Below, in pieces: positions 25,486 through 35,134 of a stretch of DNA of 64,000 bases (its first letter is position 1; every line of letters begins with the position of its first letter). Both the position numbers and the translations under genes were made by a program. Source of the stretch: Paracoccus alcaliphilus. GTDB taxonomy: Bacteria; Pseudomonadota; Alphaproteobacteria; Rhodobacterales; Rhodobacteraceae. The notes beneath the pieces are model-generated. The model was not told the DNA's origin. It did no database searches and saw only the letters and a list, made by a program, of their open reading frames with translations. The stretch spans positions 1,374,001 to 1,438,000 of the forward strand of contig NZ_CP067124.1 in NCBI RefSeq assembly GCF_028553725.1. Reading direction: 5' to 3'.

Positions 25486-27411
25486 ATGTTTCGTGACCGC
25501 AATTGTTCCCTGATCGCCCTGACCGTCGCCCTGACGCCCTTTGCCGCGATGGCGCAGGATGGTGCGCTGATGCTGGATGAGATCGTGATCTCGGGCGGGA
25601 TGAGCCCGGTGGCCGCCGATGGCTATGGTCGCGCCCATACGGTGCTGACCGGTGACGAGATCGAGGCGCGCGGCATCGCCACCGTTCAGGATGCGCTGCG
25701 CGGCGTGCCGGGCGTTTCCGTCACTTCGACCGGAGAGACGCTGACCGGCATCCGCATCCGGGGCGGAGAGGCCAACCATGTGCTGGTGCTGATCGACGGG
25801 GTCGAGGCCAATTCCCCCGGCCAGGGGAACTATATCTTCAGCGGTATGTTGACCGACAATATCGAGCGGATCGAGATCCTGCGCGGCCCGCAATCCTCGA
25901 TTCACGGGCCCAACGCCGCCTCGGGCGTGATCTCGATCACCACCCGCCGGGCCGACGCGCCGGGTCTGTCCTATGGCGGTGGCGTAGAACTGGGCGGTCA
26001 GGGCACTCGCGCTGCTAATGCCTATCTTCGCGCGGCGGGTGAGCGCGGCGCGATCAGCTTGTCCATCGCCAGCCGCCACACCGATGGCGACGACACCTCG
26101 CGCACCCCCGGTGGCGATCGCGATTTCAACGACCGCGAGGCGCTGGCGCTTAATGGTTCCTACGATCTGGGCGACGGGATCAGCACCGGTTTCACCCTGC
26201 GCCGAAGCTGGCAGAAATACGGTTATGATCAAGCCGGCTCATATGATGAGGACGGCGCGTGGGAGCCGGTGGATGACCCCGACGATTACGTCATCGACGC
26301 CCCGCTGACCGCCGACCGGGACGAGGTCTATGGCTCGCTCTGGCTGGAGGCCGAGGCGATGGGCGGCAGGCTGCTGAACCGGCTGACCGTGACCGGCGTG
26401 AATCAGGATACCGATCATTTCAGGGACGGCGTGCCGGATTACGACGATGCTTCGCGTCGTCGCGAACTTCGCCTTGGTGCGACATGGGCCATTGACGGTA
26501 ATGATGCCCGCAATGCCGCGCAAAAGCTGAATTTCGCCGCCAGCAAGCGGCGCGAGACCTATCGGGCCTCATTCGCACCGGGCGGCGATTACGAACGTGA
26601 CATGACTTCGCTGGCGTTGGAATATCAGGGCGGTTTCGACAACGGCGCCAGTGTTCAGGCCGGTATCCGGCGCGATCTGAACGATGTCTTTCGCGACGCG
26701 ACCTCGTGGAACCTTGCCGCTGCGTGGCAGGCGCCGGAGCGCGATCTGCGGCTTCGCGCTGCCATCGGCCGGGCCACGGTCAATCCGACCATGTTCGAAC
26801 AATATGGTTATATCCCCGGCAGTTATGAGGGCAACCCGGACCTGACGCCGGAAACCAGCCTCGGATATGAAATCGGCGCCGATCTGGGTTTTGCCGACGG
26901 GCGCGGGCAGGCTGGGCTGACCGTCTTTACCAGCAAGGTCGAGGACATGATTATTGGCACCGGCGAAACCTCGGTCAATATCGACGGCACCAGCACCCGC
27001 AAGGGTTTTGAGCTGACCGCCGACATGCAGGTGACCGGCAATTTCCGCATTGGCGCCGATTACACCTATAACGATGCGAGAAAAGAGGATGGCGGTGTCC
27101 TTGCCCGTGTGCCGCGCCACGAGGCACATCTGCGCGCGCGGGTCGATTTTGCGCAAGGTCGCGGCGCGGTCACGGCCGAGTTGCGTCATGTCGCCGGCAA
27201 TCATGATGAAGAATGGTTTCGCAGCTTTGCCCCGGACACCACCAAGCTTCCCGATTTCACCACCGTCAACCTTGCGGCCCATTATGACCTGACCGACCAT
27301 GTCCGCCTGTCGGGCCGGGTGGTGAACCTGTTCGACAAGGATTATTCCGAGGCATGGGGCTATTACGGGCAGGGCCGCACGGCCTATGTCGGGCTGTCCG
27401 CCAGATGGTGA
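25486..27411 (+). CDS. btuB: TonB-dependent outer-membrane cobalamin receptor BtuB
   Basis: This outer-membrane TonB-dependent transporter of 641 residues has a signal peptide ending near AMAQ (about 23), then a TonB-box-like segment (LDEIVIS). The plug domain carries 'VQDALRGVPGVSV', 'VLVLIDGVEANSPG' and 'IERIEILRGPQSSIHGPNAASGVI' (in parts), followed by a beta-barrel ending in an aromatic residue (LSARW). The vitamin B12 assignment comes from the upstream cobalamin riboswitch and downstream btuFCD genes. The stop overlaps the next start. Length is typical. Confidence 0.93.
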   Translation: MFRDRNCSLIALTVALTPFAAMAQDGALMLDEIVISGGMSPVAADGYGRAHTVLTGDEIEARGIATVQDALRGVPGVSVTSTGETLTGIRIRGGEANHVLVLIDGVEANSPGQGNYIFSGMLTDNIERIEILRGPQSSIHGPNAASGVISITTRRADAPGLSYGGGVELGGQGTRAANAYLRAAGERGAISLSIASRHTDGDDTSRTPGGDRDFNDREALALNGSYDLGDGISTGFTLRRSWQKYGYDQAGSYDEDGAWEPVDDPDDYVIDAPLTADRDEVYGSLWLEAEAMGGRLLNRLTVTGVNQDTDHFRDGVPDYDDASRRRELRLGATWAIDGNDARNAAQKLNFAASKRRETYRASFAPGGDYERDMTSLALEYQGGFDNGASVQAGIRRDLNDVFRDATSWNLAAAWQAPERDLRLRAAIGRATVNPTMFEQYGYIPGSYEGNPDLTPETSLGYEIGADLGFADGRGQAGLTVFTSKVEDMIIGTGETSVNIDGTSTRKGFELTADMQVTGNFRIGADYTYNDARKEDGGVLARVPRHEAHLRARVDFAQGRGAVTAELRHVAGNHDEEWFRSFAPDTTKLPDFTTVNLAAHYDLTDHVRLSGRVVNLFDKDYSEAWGYYGQGRTAYVGLSARW

Positions 27412-28238
27412 GGCGCTGGCTGCTGGCCGCCTGCCTTGCGGGCGGCATTGGCGCAGGTGCCGGGGCCGCGCCGCCGCAGCGTGTGCTGTCGATGAACCTC
27501 TGCACCGATCAGTTGGCGATGATGCTGGCCGCGCCGGGGCAGTTGGTCTCGGTCAGTCATCTGGCGCTGGACCCGCGCGCCTCGGCCATGACGCGCGAGG
27601 CGGCGGGCTATGAGGTCAATCACGGGCTGGCCGAAGAGGTGTTTCTGATGCAGCCCGATCTGGTGCTGGCGGGGCGCTATACCTCGCGGACGGCGGTGGA
27701 TATGTTGCGGCGGCTGGAGGTGCCTGTCGAGGAGTTCGACATCGTGAGCGACCTTGACGGGCTGCGCCACGGCATCCGCCGGATGGGGCAGGTGCTGGGC
27801 CGAGAGGCCGAGGCGCAGCGGATCATCCAAGGATTCGACGCCGATCTGGCGCGGCTGGGCGATGCCGAGGGAAAGGACCCCAGCGCCGCGCTTTATTCCG
27901 CGAATGGTTACAGTTCCGGCGATTCCAGTCTGGCGGGGCAGATCCTGCTGACGGCAGGCTTTCGCAATATCGCCGCCGATGCGGGCATCCCCTTTGGCGG
28001 CTTCCTGCCGCTGGAATTGCTGGTGCTGGCCGACCCCGATCTGGTGGTGCTGGACAGCCGCAATCATGGCGCGTCGCGCGCCGAAGAGATCTATGACCAT
28101 CCCGCCCTGCGGCAGGTCATGGCGCAAAGCCCGGTGGAAACCGTCAGCGACCGCGACTGGATCTGCGGCACTCCGCATGTGCTGCGCGCCATCGAGACCC
28201 TGGCCCGGGCGCGGGCGGCACTGGTGGGCGGGCAATGA
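27405..28238 (+). CDS. btuF: Periplasmic cobalamin-binding protein BtuF
   Basis: This periplasmic substrate-binding protein of 277 residues belongs to the helical-backbone (class III) group. The ATG at 27405 overlaps the btuB stop; a GTG follows at 27408. A signal peptide (RRWLLAACLAGGIGAGAGAA) precedes 'RVLSMNLCTDQLAMML', typical for the family, and 'QPDLVLAGRYTSR'. It hands B12 to BtuCD. B12 specificity is inferred from the riboswitch. Confidence 0.88.
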   Translation: MVRRWLLAACLAGGIGAGAGAAPPQRVLSMNLCTDQLAMMLAAPGQLVSVSHLALDPRASAMTREAAGYEVNHGLAEEVFLMQPDLVLAGRYTSRTAVDMLRRLEVPVEEFDIVSDLDGLRHGIRRMGQVLGREAEAQRIIQGFDADLARLGDAEGKDPSAALYSANGYSSGDSSLAGQILLTAGFRNIAADAGIPFGGFLPLELLVLADPDLVVLDSRNHGASRAEEIYDHPALRQVMAQSPVETVSDRDWICGTPHVLRAIETLARARAALVGGQ

Positions 28239-29242
28239 CCAGGCGCGCGCAGGGGCGCAATCATCTGCTGCTGGCGGCGCTGGCGGTTCTGGTCGCGGCG
28301 CTGTGTCTGGCGTCCCTGCTGATCGGGCCGTCGGGCCTGTCTGCGCGTCTGGCGCTGCCTGCGTTGCTGGGGCAGGGCGATCCGATGCTGGTTCTGGTCA
28401 TGCAAGAGGTCCGCTTGCCGCGCGCGCTGCTGGCGGTGATGGTCGGCGCGGCGCTGGGGCTGTCGGGGGCGGTGTTGCAGGGGTTCCTGCGCAACCCGCT
28501 GGCCGAGCCGGGGCTGATCGGCACATCGGCCTCGGCCGCGCTGGGGGCGGTGCTGGCCATCCATACCGGACTGGCGGCGGCATGGGCGCCGGGCCTGCCG
28601 CTGGCGGCGCTGGCGGGGGCGCTGGTCTCGGTCCTGCTGATCCTGCTGCTGGCCGGGCCGCGTGGGGGAACGCTGGTGCTGATTCTGGCGGGGATCGCGA
28701 TTTCGGCGCTGGCCGGGGCGGGCACCTCGCTGGTGCTGAACCTGTCGCCCAACCCCTTTGCCGCCAATGAGATCGTGTTCTGGATGATGGGCTCGCTGGC
28801 GGATCGCTCGATGCTGCATGTCTGGACGGCGGCGCCGCTGATGGTGCTGGGGCTGGTGCTGCTGACCGGTGTCGGACGGGCGCTGGACGCGCTGACACTG
28901 GGCGAGGATGCGGCGGCCAGTCTGGGCATCCGGCTGGGGCGGCTGCGGTTGGGCATCGTCGCGGGTGTCGCGGCGCTGATCGGGGCGGCGACGGCGGTCG
29001 CGGGGGCCATCGGCTTTGTCGGGCTGGTGGTGCCGCATCTGCTGCGGCCTCTGGTCGGGGCCAGCCCGGCGCGGCTGATCCCGGCCTCGGCGCTTGGCGG
29101 GGCGGCGATGGTGCTGGCCGCCGATATCGCCGTGCGGCTGATCCTGCCGGGCCGCGATCTGAAACTGGGGGTGCTGACCGCGCTGATCGGCGCGCCGTTC
29201 TTTCTGCACCTGATCCTCAAGACACGGAGGCAGGGGCTGTGA
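28235..29242 (+). CDS. btuC: Cobalamin ABC transporter permease BtuC
   Basis: This inner-membrane permease of the FecCD/BtuC family (335 residues) has about ten transmembrane helices. Landmarks are 'RLPRALLAVMVGAALGLSGAVLQGFLRNPLAEPGLIG' (in parts), 'GAIGFVGLVVPHLLRPLVG' and 'LGVLTALIGAPFFLHLI'. It overlaps btuF and btuD by four bases each (ATGA/GTGA). Iron-siderophore permeases are closely similar; the riboswitch decides for cobalamin. Confidence 0.92.
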   Translation: MTRRAQGRNHLLLAALAVLVAALCLASLLIGPSGLSARLALPALLGQGDPMLVLVMQEVRLPRALLAVMVGAALGLSGAVLQGFLRNPLAEPGLIGTSASAALGAVLAIHTGLAAAWAPGLPLAALAGALVSVLLILLLAGPRGGTLVLILAGIAISALAGAGTSLVLNLSPNPFAANEIVFWMMGSLADRSMLHVWTAAPLMVLGLVLLTGVGRALDALTLGEDAAASLGIRLGRLRLGIVAGVAALIGAATAVAGAIGFVGLVVPHLLRPLVGASPARLIPASALGGAAMVLAADIAVRLILPGRDLKLGVLTALIGAPFFLHLILKTRRQGL

Positions 29243-29991
29243 GCATCTTGCTGGACCTGTCCGGGCTGTCCGTGCGCCGCAATGGCCGCGCGGTGATCGA
29301 GGGCGTCGATCTGCGCATCGGGGCCGGTGAATTCGTCGGTCTGCTGGGGCCGAATGGCGCGGGCAAGACGACGCTGCTGCGCGGGGCATTGGGGTTGCTG
29401 CCCGCGACCGGGCATTCCTCGCTGGTGGCGATGGGGCAGGCACTGCGGGCGCGGGCGGTGGCCTTCATGCCGCAAGGGCGCGACATTGCCTGGCCGATGC
29501 CGGTCGAGGCGCTGGTGGCGCTTGGCCGCATCGCCCATCCCGGCGCGGCGGGGGATGCCGACCGCGCCGCCATCGAACGCGCCATCGCCGCGCTGCAACT
29601 GGAGCCCCTGCGTCACCGCCCCGCAACCCGGCTGTCGGGGGGCGAACAGGCGCGGGTGCTGATCGCGCGGGCGCTGGCGCAGGAAACCCCGCTGCTGCTG
29701 GCGGATGAGCCGATCGCCGGGCTGGACCCGGCGGCCCAGATACAGGTGATGCGGCTGTTTGCGGGGCTGGCAGGGCAGGGTGGCGCGGTGCTGGCCTCGT
29801 TGCACGATCTGGGGCTGGCGGCGCGGCACTGCACCCGGCTGGTGATGCTGCATCAGGGGCGGATCGCTGCCGACGGGTCGCCCGAACAGGTGCTGACGGC
29901 GGATAACCTGGCCTGCGTCTTTGGCATCAGGGCGCATCTGTCGCAGGGTGCGGACGGCCTGCTGTTCCAGCCGCTTGATACGATGACCTGA
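29239..29991 (+). CDS. btuD: Cobalamin ABC transporter ATP-binding protein BtuD
   Basis: This ABC ATPase of 250 residues starts at a GTG overlapping the btuC stop. It has Walker A GPNGAGKTT (about residues 35-43), signature LSGGEQARVLIARALAQE, Walker B LLLADEPIAGLDP and the switch histidine in SLHDLGLAARHC. It drives B12 import through BtuC. It is the last gene of the operon; a strong bidirectional terminator follows 38 bp after the stop. Confidence 0.93.
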   Translation: MSILLDLSGLSVRRNGRAVIEGVDLRIGAGEFVGLLGPNGAGKTTLLRGALGLLPATGHSSLVAMGQALRARAVAFMPQGRDIAWPMPVEALVALGRIAHPGAAGDADRAAIERAIAALQLEPLRHRPATRLSGGEQARVLIARALAQETPLLLADEPIAGLDPAAQIQVMRLFAGLAGQGGAVLASLHDLGLAARHCTRLVMLHQGRIAADGSPEQVLTADNLACVFGIRAHLSQGADGLLFQPLDTMT

Positions 29992-30029
29992 GACCCGGAT
30001 CCCGCGACGCCACAAAGCCGCCGCCGAAA

Positions 30030-30069
30030 AACCAAAAGGCCGAACCCGCGAAGGTCCGGCCTTTTGGTT
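30030..30069. terminator. Bidirectional intrinsic terminator between btuD and tRNA-Gly
   Basis: A perfect 13-bp inverted repeat (AACCAAAAGGCCG / CGGCCTTTTGGTT) surrounds a 14-nt loop. A-rich and T-rich flanks make it work for btuBFCD on the plus strand and for tRNA-Gly on the minus strand. Confidence 0.85.
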
Positions 30070-30072
30070 GTT

Positions 30073-30147
30073 TGGAGCGGGCGATGAGATTCGAACTCAC
30101 GACCCTAACCTTGGCAAGGTTATGCTCTACCCCTGAGCTACGCCCGC
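30073..30147 (-). tRNA. tRNA-Gly (anticodon GCC)
   Basis: The minus strand folds as a standard tRNA: acceptor GCGGGCG/CGCCCGC, D-arm with GTAGCTCAGGGGTAGAGC, anticodon loop TTGCCAA (anticodon GCC at 30115-30113), T-arm GTGAGTTCGAATCTCAT, discriminator T and an encoded CCA (30075-30073). The length including CCA is 75 nt. No integrase or attachment-site duplication is seen near by. Confidence 0.97.
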
Positions 30148-30307
30148 ATCCTGTCCCGAAAGCATCGCCTTCGGTGAGCGGTGATTTATGGGACTGCGCC
30201 GGGGGGTGCAAGGGGTAAAAGCGGCTTTGCGGCGATTTTTTTCATCCGCTTGACATGGGCGGAGCGGCTGCCCAGCCTTGGCCCCGCAAAAGGTAAGGAC
30301 AAGGCGC

Positions 30308-30919
30308 ATGGCCGATCATCTTGCCCGGTTCGTCAGGCAATCCCTGCAAGCGGGCCAAAGCCGCGACGCCATCGCCAGGGCGCTGAGCGATGCGGGCTGG
30401 TCGGGGGCCGAGATCCGCGATGCGCTGGACGGCTGGGGCGATTCCGCAGCAGGACTGCCGCCGGTGCCGCGCCCGCGTGCGACGGTTTCCGCCCGCGACG
30501 CGGTGATCTACGGGCTGCTGTTCGTCTCGTTGGTGATCCTGTCCTGGCATATCGTGCAGCTGGGCTTTGGCGTGATCGAATCGCTGCTGCCCTATCTGGA
30601 CGACTCCATGCCTCCGGTCGGCCGGATGCGATGGGCCATTGCCGCGCTGCTGGCCTTCCTGCCGGTTTTCGTGCTGCTGGATCGGCGGGTGGCGCGTGCC
30701 TCGGGGGGCGATCCCGGCCAGAGGCGGTCGCTGGTGCGGCGCTGGTTCGCCTCGGCCGCGCTGCTGATCTCGGCGCTGGTGCTGCTGGGCGATCTGGTGG
30801 CGACGCTCTATGCCGCGCTGACCGGCGACATGACGCTGCGCTTTGCGCTCAAGGCGCTGCTGGTCGCCGTAATGGGCGGGCTGGTGCTGGCCTATTATCG
30901 CGGGGATCTGGATGGCTGA
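30308..30919 (+). CDS. DUF5671-type four-helix membrane protein
   Basis: This 203-residue protein has a short N-terminal soluble region that looks like a small helical domain (residues 1-45, 'FVRQSLQAGQSRDAIARAL'), then four hydrophobic helices starting at 'SARDAVIYGLLFVSL', which recalls the DUF5671 family. The ATG at 30308 follows AAGG-rich sequence and gives MADHLARF. The family has no assigned function. Its stop overlaps the next gene, a small exported or membrane-anchored protein, so the two are coupled. Confidence 0.75.
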   Translation: MADHLARFVRQSLQAGQSRDAIARALSDAGWSGAEIRDALDGWGDSAAGLPPVPRPRATVSARDAVIYGLLFVSLVILSWHIVQLGFGVIESLLPYLDDSMPPVGRMRWAIAALLAFLPVFVLLDRRVARASGGDPGQRRSLVRRWFASAALLISALVLLGDLVATLYAALTGDMTLRFALKALLVAVMGGLVLAYYRGDLDG

Positions 30920-31307
30920 GCAGCGAAAGAACCCCGCCGTCTGGGCCATCGTCGCGCTGGCGGCCGGCACCATCATCGCCGGGCTAGCGGTGACCGGAGG
31001 CCCGATGCAGGGCCGGGCCGAGCGGCGCGACCAGACCAGAATGTCTGACATCGCCGCCATGTCGCGGCAGGCCCATTGCCTTGCCAATGCCGAATCGCGC
31101 GTGGATGGCGATCTGTCGGCCACCGCCCTGTGTCCCGACGCGCCCCGGATGCAGGACCCTTTCAGCGATGCGCCCTATCAGGTCGAGGTGCTGGACCCGC
31201 GTCACCTGCGGCTTTGCGCGGCGTTCGAGCAGGAGAGAGAGCGTTACCCCGGTCTGGGCGAATGGCGGGATGGCTGCGTCGTCATCGAGTTGCGCGCGGG
31301 GGAATAG
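30912..31307 (+). CDS. Small membrane-anchored hypothetical protein
   Basis: This 131-residue protein of unknown family has one N-terminal transmembrane segment (about 10-30, 'VWAIVALAAGTIIAGLAV') and a soluble, probably periplasmic domain with four cysteines (C56, C69, C102 and C121) that could form two disulfides. The start overlaps the stop of the upstream DUF5671-type gene by 8 bp, which implies joint expression. I cannot assign a function. Confidence 0.72.
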   Translation: MAEQRKNPAVWAIVALAAGTIIAGLAVTGGPMQGRAERRDQTRMSDIAAMSRQAHCLANAESRVDGDLSATALCPDAPRMQDPFSDAPYQVEVLDPRHLRLCAAFEQERERYPGLGEWRDGCVVIELRAGE

Positions 31308-31335
31308 CGGGGACTGACGAAATCGGTGTCGGAAA

Positions 31336-31392
31336 GGGGGGGCTTTGCCCCCCGCCCTCTTGCAGAGGACTCCCCCCAAGGTATTTTCAAGG
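31336..31392. repeat. Double hairpin / REP-like element (copy 2) at convergent gene ends
   Basis: GGGGGGC-TTT-GCCCCCC (31337-31353) is followed by CCTCT-TGC-AGAGG (31356-31368) and CCCCCCAAGGTATTTTCA (31373-31390), a degenerate copy of the CCCCCCGGGATATTTTCA core found at 22641-22660 and 59590-59608. It lies between the converging hypothetical gene and the DUF4260 gene, overlapping the last codons of the latter, and likely terminates both. Confidence 0.6.
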
Positions 31393-31767
31393 AGTGCGAG
31401 GAGGGTCGCGCCCGATCCGGCCCAGGTGGGTGTCGTGAAAGCCACTGGACTCTTTCAGCCCGTAGCCCAAGGCGCGATCCGCGCCGACATGGGTGATCCA
31501 GACGGCACCTGCTGCGATCAGCGCGGGCATCCCCGCCAGCAGCCCGATCAGGGCCAGAAACAGCCCCCAGGCATAGAGATGCGCCAGATTATACAGCGCC
31601 GCGCCGATTCGCGGCCCGGCCAGATAGCCCAGCATCGCCAGATCGGGCGCCAGCAGCAGAACCGGCCACAGCCAAAGCGGCCAGCCCGGTGATACGGCGC
31701 CGGCCAGCGCAAGGGCAGTGATGGCCAACGCCGCGCCCTCGACCCGTTGCCACGCGACGGTGTTCAT
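31387..31767 (-). CDS. DUF4260 family membrane protein
   Basis: This 126-residue protein has about four hydrophobic helices and the family features '[23 protein letters not shown]' and '[16 protein letters not shown]' in parts, recognised as DUF4260. No function is known for the family. Its start overlaps the uvrA stop (ATGA), so it is expressed from the uvrA transcript and may share SOS control. The C-terminal tail is basic. Confidence 0.8.
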   Translation of the reverse strand: MNTVAWQRVEGAALAITALALAGAVSPGWPLWLWPVLLLAPDLAMLGYLAGPRIGAALYNLAHLYAWGLFLALIGLLAGMPALIAAGAVWITHVGADRALGYGLKESSGFHDTHLGRIGRDPPRTP

Positions 31768-34616
31768 TCGGCGGCGCGGATGCGGGCGGGTTTCAACATC
31801 TGGGCGAGATAGCGCCCGGTATGGCTTTCCTCGGACTGGGCGACCTGTTCGGGGGTGCCGGTGGCGATGATGCGCCCGCCGCCGTCGCCGCCTTCGGGGC
31901 CGATGTCGATGATCCAGTCGGCGGTCTTGATGACATCGAGGTTGTGCTCGATCACCACCACCGTGTTGCCCTCGTCCACCAGATGATGCAGCACTTCCAG
32001 CAGCTTGCGCACATCCTCGAAATGCAGGCCCGTCGTGGGTTCATCGAGGATATAGAGTGTGCGGCCGGTGGACCTGCGCGACAGTTCCTTGGACAGCTTG
32101 ACCCGCTGCGCCTCGCCGCCCGACAGGGTCGTCGCCTGCTGACCGACCTTCACATAGCCAAGGCCCACCTGCACCAGCGCATCCATCTTTTCGCGGATCG
32201 CGGGAACGGCGGTAAAGAATTGCTGCGCGTCCTCGACCGTCATGTCCAGAACATCGGCGATGCTTTTGCCCTTGAACAGGATTTCCAGCGTCTCGCGGTT
32301 ATAGCGTCTGCCCTTGCAGGTCTCGCATTCGACATAGACATCGGGCAGGAAGTGCATCTCGATCTTGATGACGCCGTCGCCCTGACAGGCCTCGCAGCGG
32401 CCACCCTTGACGTTGAAGCTGAACCGGCCGGGCTTGTAGCCGCGCGCCTTGGATTCTGGCAGCCCGGCATACCAGTCGCGGATCGGCGTATAGGCGCCGG
32501 TATAGGTGGCCGGGTTCGACCGGGGCGTGCGGCCGATGGGGCGCTGGTCGATGTCGATCACCTTGTCCAGATGTTCCAGCCCCTTGATCGTCTGGCAGGG
32601 GGCGGGGGTCTGGCGGGCGCCGTTCAACCGCAGGCTGGCGGTCTTGAACAGGGTTTCTATGGTCAGGGTGGATTTTCCGCCGCCGGACACGCCGGTGACG
32701 CAGACGAATTTGCCCAACGGGAATTCGGCGGTCACGTCCTTGAGGTTGTTGCCGGTCGCGCCGACGACGGTCACCTTCTTGCCGTTGCCCTTGCGGCGTT
32801 CCACCGGCACGGCGATTTCGCGGGTGCCCGACAGGTATTGTCCGGTCAGGCTGGCCGGGTCGGCGGCGATCTGGTCGGGGGTGCCGTGGCTGACCACGTT
32901 GCCGCCATGCACGCCCGCGCCGGGGCCCATGTCAAAGACATAATCGGCATGGCGGATCGCATCCTCGTCATGTTCGACGACGATGACCGAGTTACCCTGA
33001 TCGCGCAGCCCCTTCAGCGTATCCAGCAGCCGGTCATTGTCGCGCTGATGCAGCCCGATGGAGGGCTCATCCAGCACATACAGCACCCCGGTCAGGCCCG
33101 AGCCGATCTGGCTGGCCAGCCGGATACGTTGGCTTTCGCCGCCCGACAGCGTGCCCGCCGCGCGCGACAGCGTCAGATAGTCCAGCCCGACATTCACAAG
33201 GAAGCCAAGCCTTTCGCGGATTTCCTTGAGGATCGCGGTGGCAATCTCGTTCTTCTGTTTCGACAGGCTGGCGGGGGCGGCCTCGACCCATGCCAGGGCC
33301 TCGCGGATCGACAGCTCGACCACCTGACCGATATGGTTGCCGGCGATTTTGACCGCCAGCGCCTCGGGCTTCAGGCGATAGCCCGCGCAGGCGCCGCAGG
33401 GGCGGTTGTTCTGATACCGCTCGAATTCCTCGCGCACCCAGTTGCTGTCGCTTTCGCGCAGACGGCGTTCCATGTTGGGGATCACGCCCTCGAACACGCG
33501 GGCGATCTGATAAACCCGGCCCGCATCGTCGAAACGGAACTGGATTTCCTCCTTGCCAGAGCCGCGCAGGAACATCTGCTGCACCGCCTCGGGCAGGTCC
33601 TTCCACGGGGTTTTCTTGTCGAAACCGTAATGTTTCGCCAACGCATTGACGGTCTGGGTAAGATAGGCGGATTTCGACTTGGCCCAGGGCGCGATGGCAC
33701 CCTTGTCCACCGACAGCGCGGCGTCGGGAACGACAAGGCGTTCGTCGAAGAACAGCTCCATCCCCAGCCCGTCGCAGACCGGGCAGGCACCATAGGGGGC
33801 GTTGAAGGAAAACAGCCGTGGCTCGATCTCGGGGATGGTAAAGCCGCTGACCGGGCAGGCGAAGTTTTCCGAAAACGTGATCCGCTCAGGTTCATCGGTG
33901 GCGGTTTCCAGCACGGCGATGCCATCGGCCAGATCCAGCGCGGTGCGCAGCGAATCGGCCAGCCGCGTCTCCAGCCCCTCGCGCACGACGATCCGGTCCA
34001 CCACCACGTCGATATTGTGGCGGAATTTCTTGTCCAGCACCGGTGGCTCGTCCAGCTCGTGAAACTGCCCGTTCACCTTGACCCGCTGAAAGCCCTGCTT
34101 GCGCAGCTCAAGGAACTCTTTCTTGTACTCACCCTTGCGGTCGCGAACGATGGGGGCCAGCAGATAGGCCCGCGTGCCGTCCTCCATCGCCATGATCCGG
34201 TCCACCATGTCCTGCACCTGCTGCGCCTCGATCGGCAGGCCGGTGGCGGGGGAATATGGCGTGCCGGCGCGGGCGAACAAGAGCCGCAGATAGTCGTAGA
34301 TTTCCGTGACCGTTCCGACGGTCGAGCGGGGGTTCTTCGAGGTCGTCTTCTGCTCGATGCTGATCGCCGGGGAGAGGCCGCTGATGTGGTCCACATCCGG
34401 CTTGCCCATCATGTCGAGGAACTGCCGCGCATAGGCCGACAGACTTTCGACATAGCGGCGCTGCCCCTCGGCATAGATCGTGTCGAAGGCAAGGCTGGAT
34501 TTGCCGCTGCCCGACAGGCCGGTGATGACCACCAGCCGGTCGCGCGGAATGTCCATGTCCACGCCTTTCAGATTGTGTTCGCGCGCGCCGCGCACCTCGA
34601 TGAACTTCTGCTCCAT
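31764..34616 (-). CDS. uvrA: Excinuclease ABC subunit UvrA
   Basis: UvrA (950 residues) recognises bulky DNA lesions and loads UvrB in nucleotide excision repair. It has two ABC ATPase modules with Walker A sites [12 protein letters not shown] (about residue 33) and [10 protein letters not shown] (about 640). Zinc-finger cysteines occur in 'CPVCDGLG', 'CGACAGYRL' and the C-terminal 'CEACQGDG ... CETCKGRRY'. Two signatures are seen: [15 protein letters not shown] and [16 protein letters not shown]. Length is typical. A GAAC-N7-GAAC LexA-type site lies 68 bp upstream. Confidence 0.98.
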   Translation of the reverse strand: MEQKFIEVRGAREHNLKGVDMDIPRDRLVVITGLSGSGKSSLAFDTIYAEGQRRYVESLSAYARQFLDMMGKPDVDHISGLSPAISIEQKTTSKNPRSTVGTVTEIYDYLRLLFARAGTPYSPATGLPIEAQQVQDMVDRIMAMEDGTRAYLLAPIVRDRKGEYKKEFLELRKQGFQRVKVNGQFHELDEPPVLDKKFRHNIDVVVDRIVVREGLETRLADSLRTALDLADGIAVLETATDEPERITFSENFACPVSGFTIPEIEPRLFSFNAPYGACPVCDGLGMELFFDERLVVPDAALSVDKGAIAPWAKSKSAYLTQTVNALAKHYGFDKKTPWKDLPEAVQQMFLRGSGKEEIQFRFDDAGRVYQIARVFEGVIPNMERRLRESDSNWVREEFERYQNNRPCGACAGYRLKPEALAVKIAGNHIGQVVELSIREALAWVEAAPASLSKQKNEIATAILKEIRERLGFLVNVGLDYLTLSRAAGTLSGGESQRIRLASQIGSGLTGVLYVLDEPSIGLHQRDNDRLLDTLKGLRDQGNSVIVVEHDEDAIRHADYVFDMGPGAGVHGGNVVSHGTPDQIAADPASLTGQYLSGTREIAVPVERRKGNGKKVTVVGATGNNLKDVTAEFPLGKFVCVTGVSGGGKSTLTIETLFKTASLRLNGARQTPAPCQTIKGLEHLDKVIDIDQRPIGRTPRSNPATYTGAYTPIRDWYAGLPESKARGYKPGRFSFNVKGGRCEACQGDGVIKIEMHFLPDVYVECETCKGRRYNRETLEILFKGKSIADVLDMTVEDAQQFFTAVPAIREKMDALVQVGLGYVKVGQQATTLSGGEAQRVKLSKELSRRSTGRTLYILDEPTTGLHFEDVRKLLEVLHHLVDEGNTVVVIEHNLDVIKTADWIIDIGPEGGDGGGRIIATGTPEQVAQSEESHTGRYLAQMLKPARIRAAE

Positions 34617-34683
34617 GGGCGTAGCCTTTCCCGACCAAGCGCATCAGATAATCATGCGGCTTGAAAAAGCAACCGGAAAATGA

Positions 34684-34698
34684 GAACGTAGCGTGAAC
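34684..34698. promoter_or_regulatory. LexA (SOS) box of the alphaproteobacterial type
   Basis: GAAC-GTAGCGT-GAAC matches the GTTC-N7-GTTC direct repeat known for alphaproteobacterial LexA, read on the minus strand. It lies between uvrA (start 34616) and the divergent GFA-family gene (start 34724), 26 bp from the latter. Control of uvrA fits established SOS regulons; control of the GFA gene is possible by position. Confidence 0.75.
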
Positions 34699-34723
34699 TT
34701 CTGGAAAGAGCGAGGGAATCATC

Positions 34724-35074
34724 ATGGCGCGTGTGGATTATTCCGGCAGTTGCCAATGCGGTGCCATAGCCTTCGAGGTTGCGGCCGATCTGGATCAGGC
34801 GATCACCTGCAACTGTTCGCGCTGCAGCAGGCTGGGCTGGGCGCTGACCTTTGTACCGGGGGCGGATTTCCGGCTGGTGAAGGACGGGCCGACCACCGAA
34901 TATCTGTTCAATAACCACGCGATTTCGCACCGTTTCTGCCCGGTCTGCGGCGTTCAGACCCATGCCACGGGACAGCAGGACGGGGCGGAAATCGTCGCGA
35001 TCAATATCAACTGTCTTGATGGCGTGGACGCGCGCAATCTGCCCGCGCAGCATGTCGATGGTGCCAGCCGTTAA
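34724..35074 (+). CDS. GFA (glutathione-dependent formaldehyde-activating enzyme-like) family protein
   Basis: This 116-residue protein has the GFA/CENP-V fold. Zinc-binding cysteines are seen in 'GSCQCGAIAF', 'CNCSRCSRLG' and 'FCPVCGVQTHA'. The family holds many uncharacterised members besides Gfa; no substrate can be assigned. It is divergent from uvrA, with the LexA-type box close to its start, and is followed after 113 bp by pyruvate carboxylase. Confidence 0.9.
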   Translation: MARVDYSGSCQCGAIAFEVAADLDQAITCNCSRCSRLGWALTFVPGADFRLVKDGPTTEYLFNNHAISHRFCPVCGVQTHATGQQDGAEIVAININCLDGVDARNLPAQHVDGASR

Positions 35075-35134
35075 GGCAGCGCGATACTGATTCCTGCCGG
35101 TTTCCCTACGACTATGTGCCGAGGGGAGAAATGC

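Noticed and set aside
30073..30147. tRNA-Gly as an integration site of a mobile element
   Set aside because: No integrase, no direct repeat of the tRNA 3' end and no change in gene content around it were found.
31821..34664. Open frame of 947 codons opposite uvrA
   Set aside because: A mirror of the uvrA codons without any domain; uvrA is certain.
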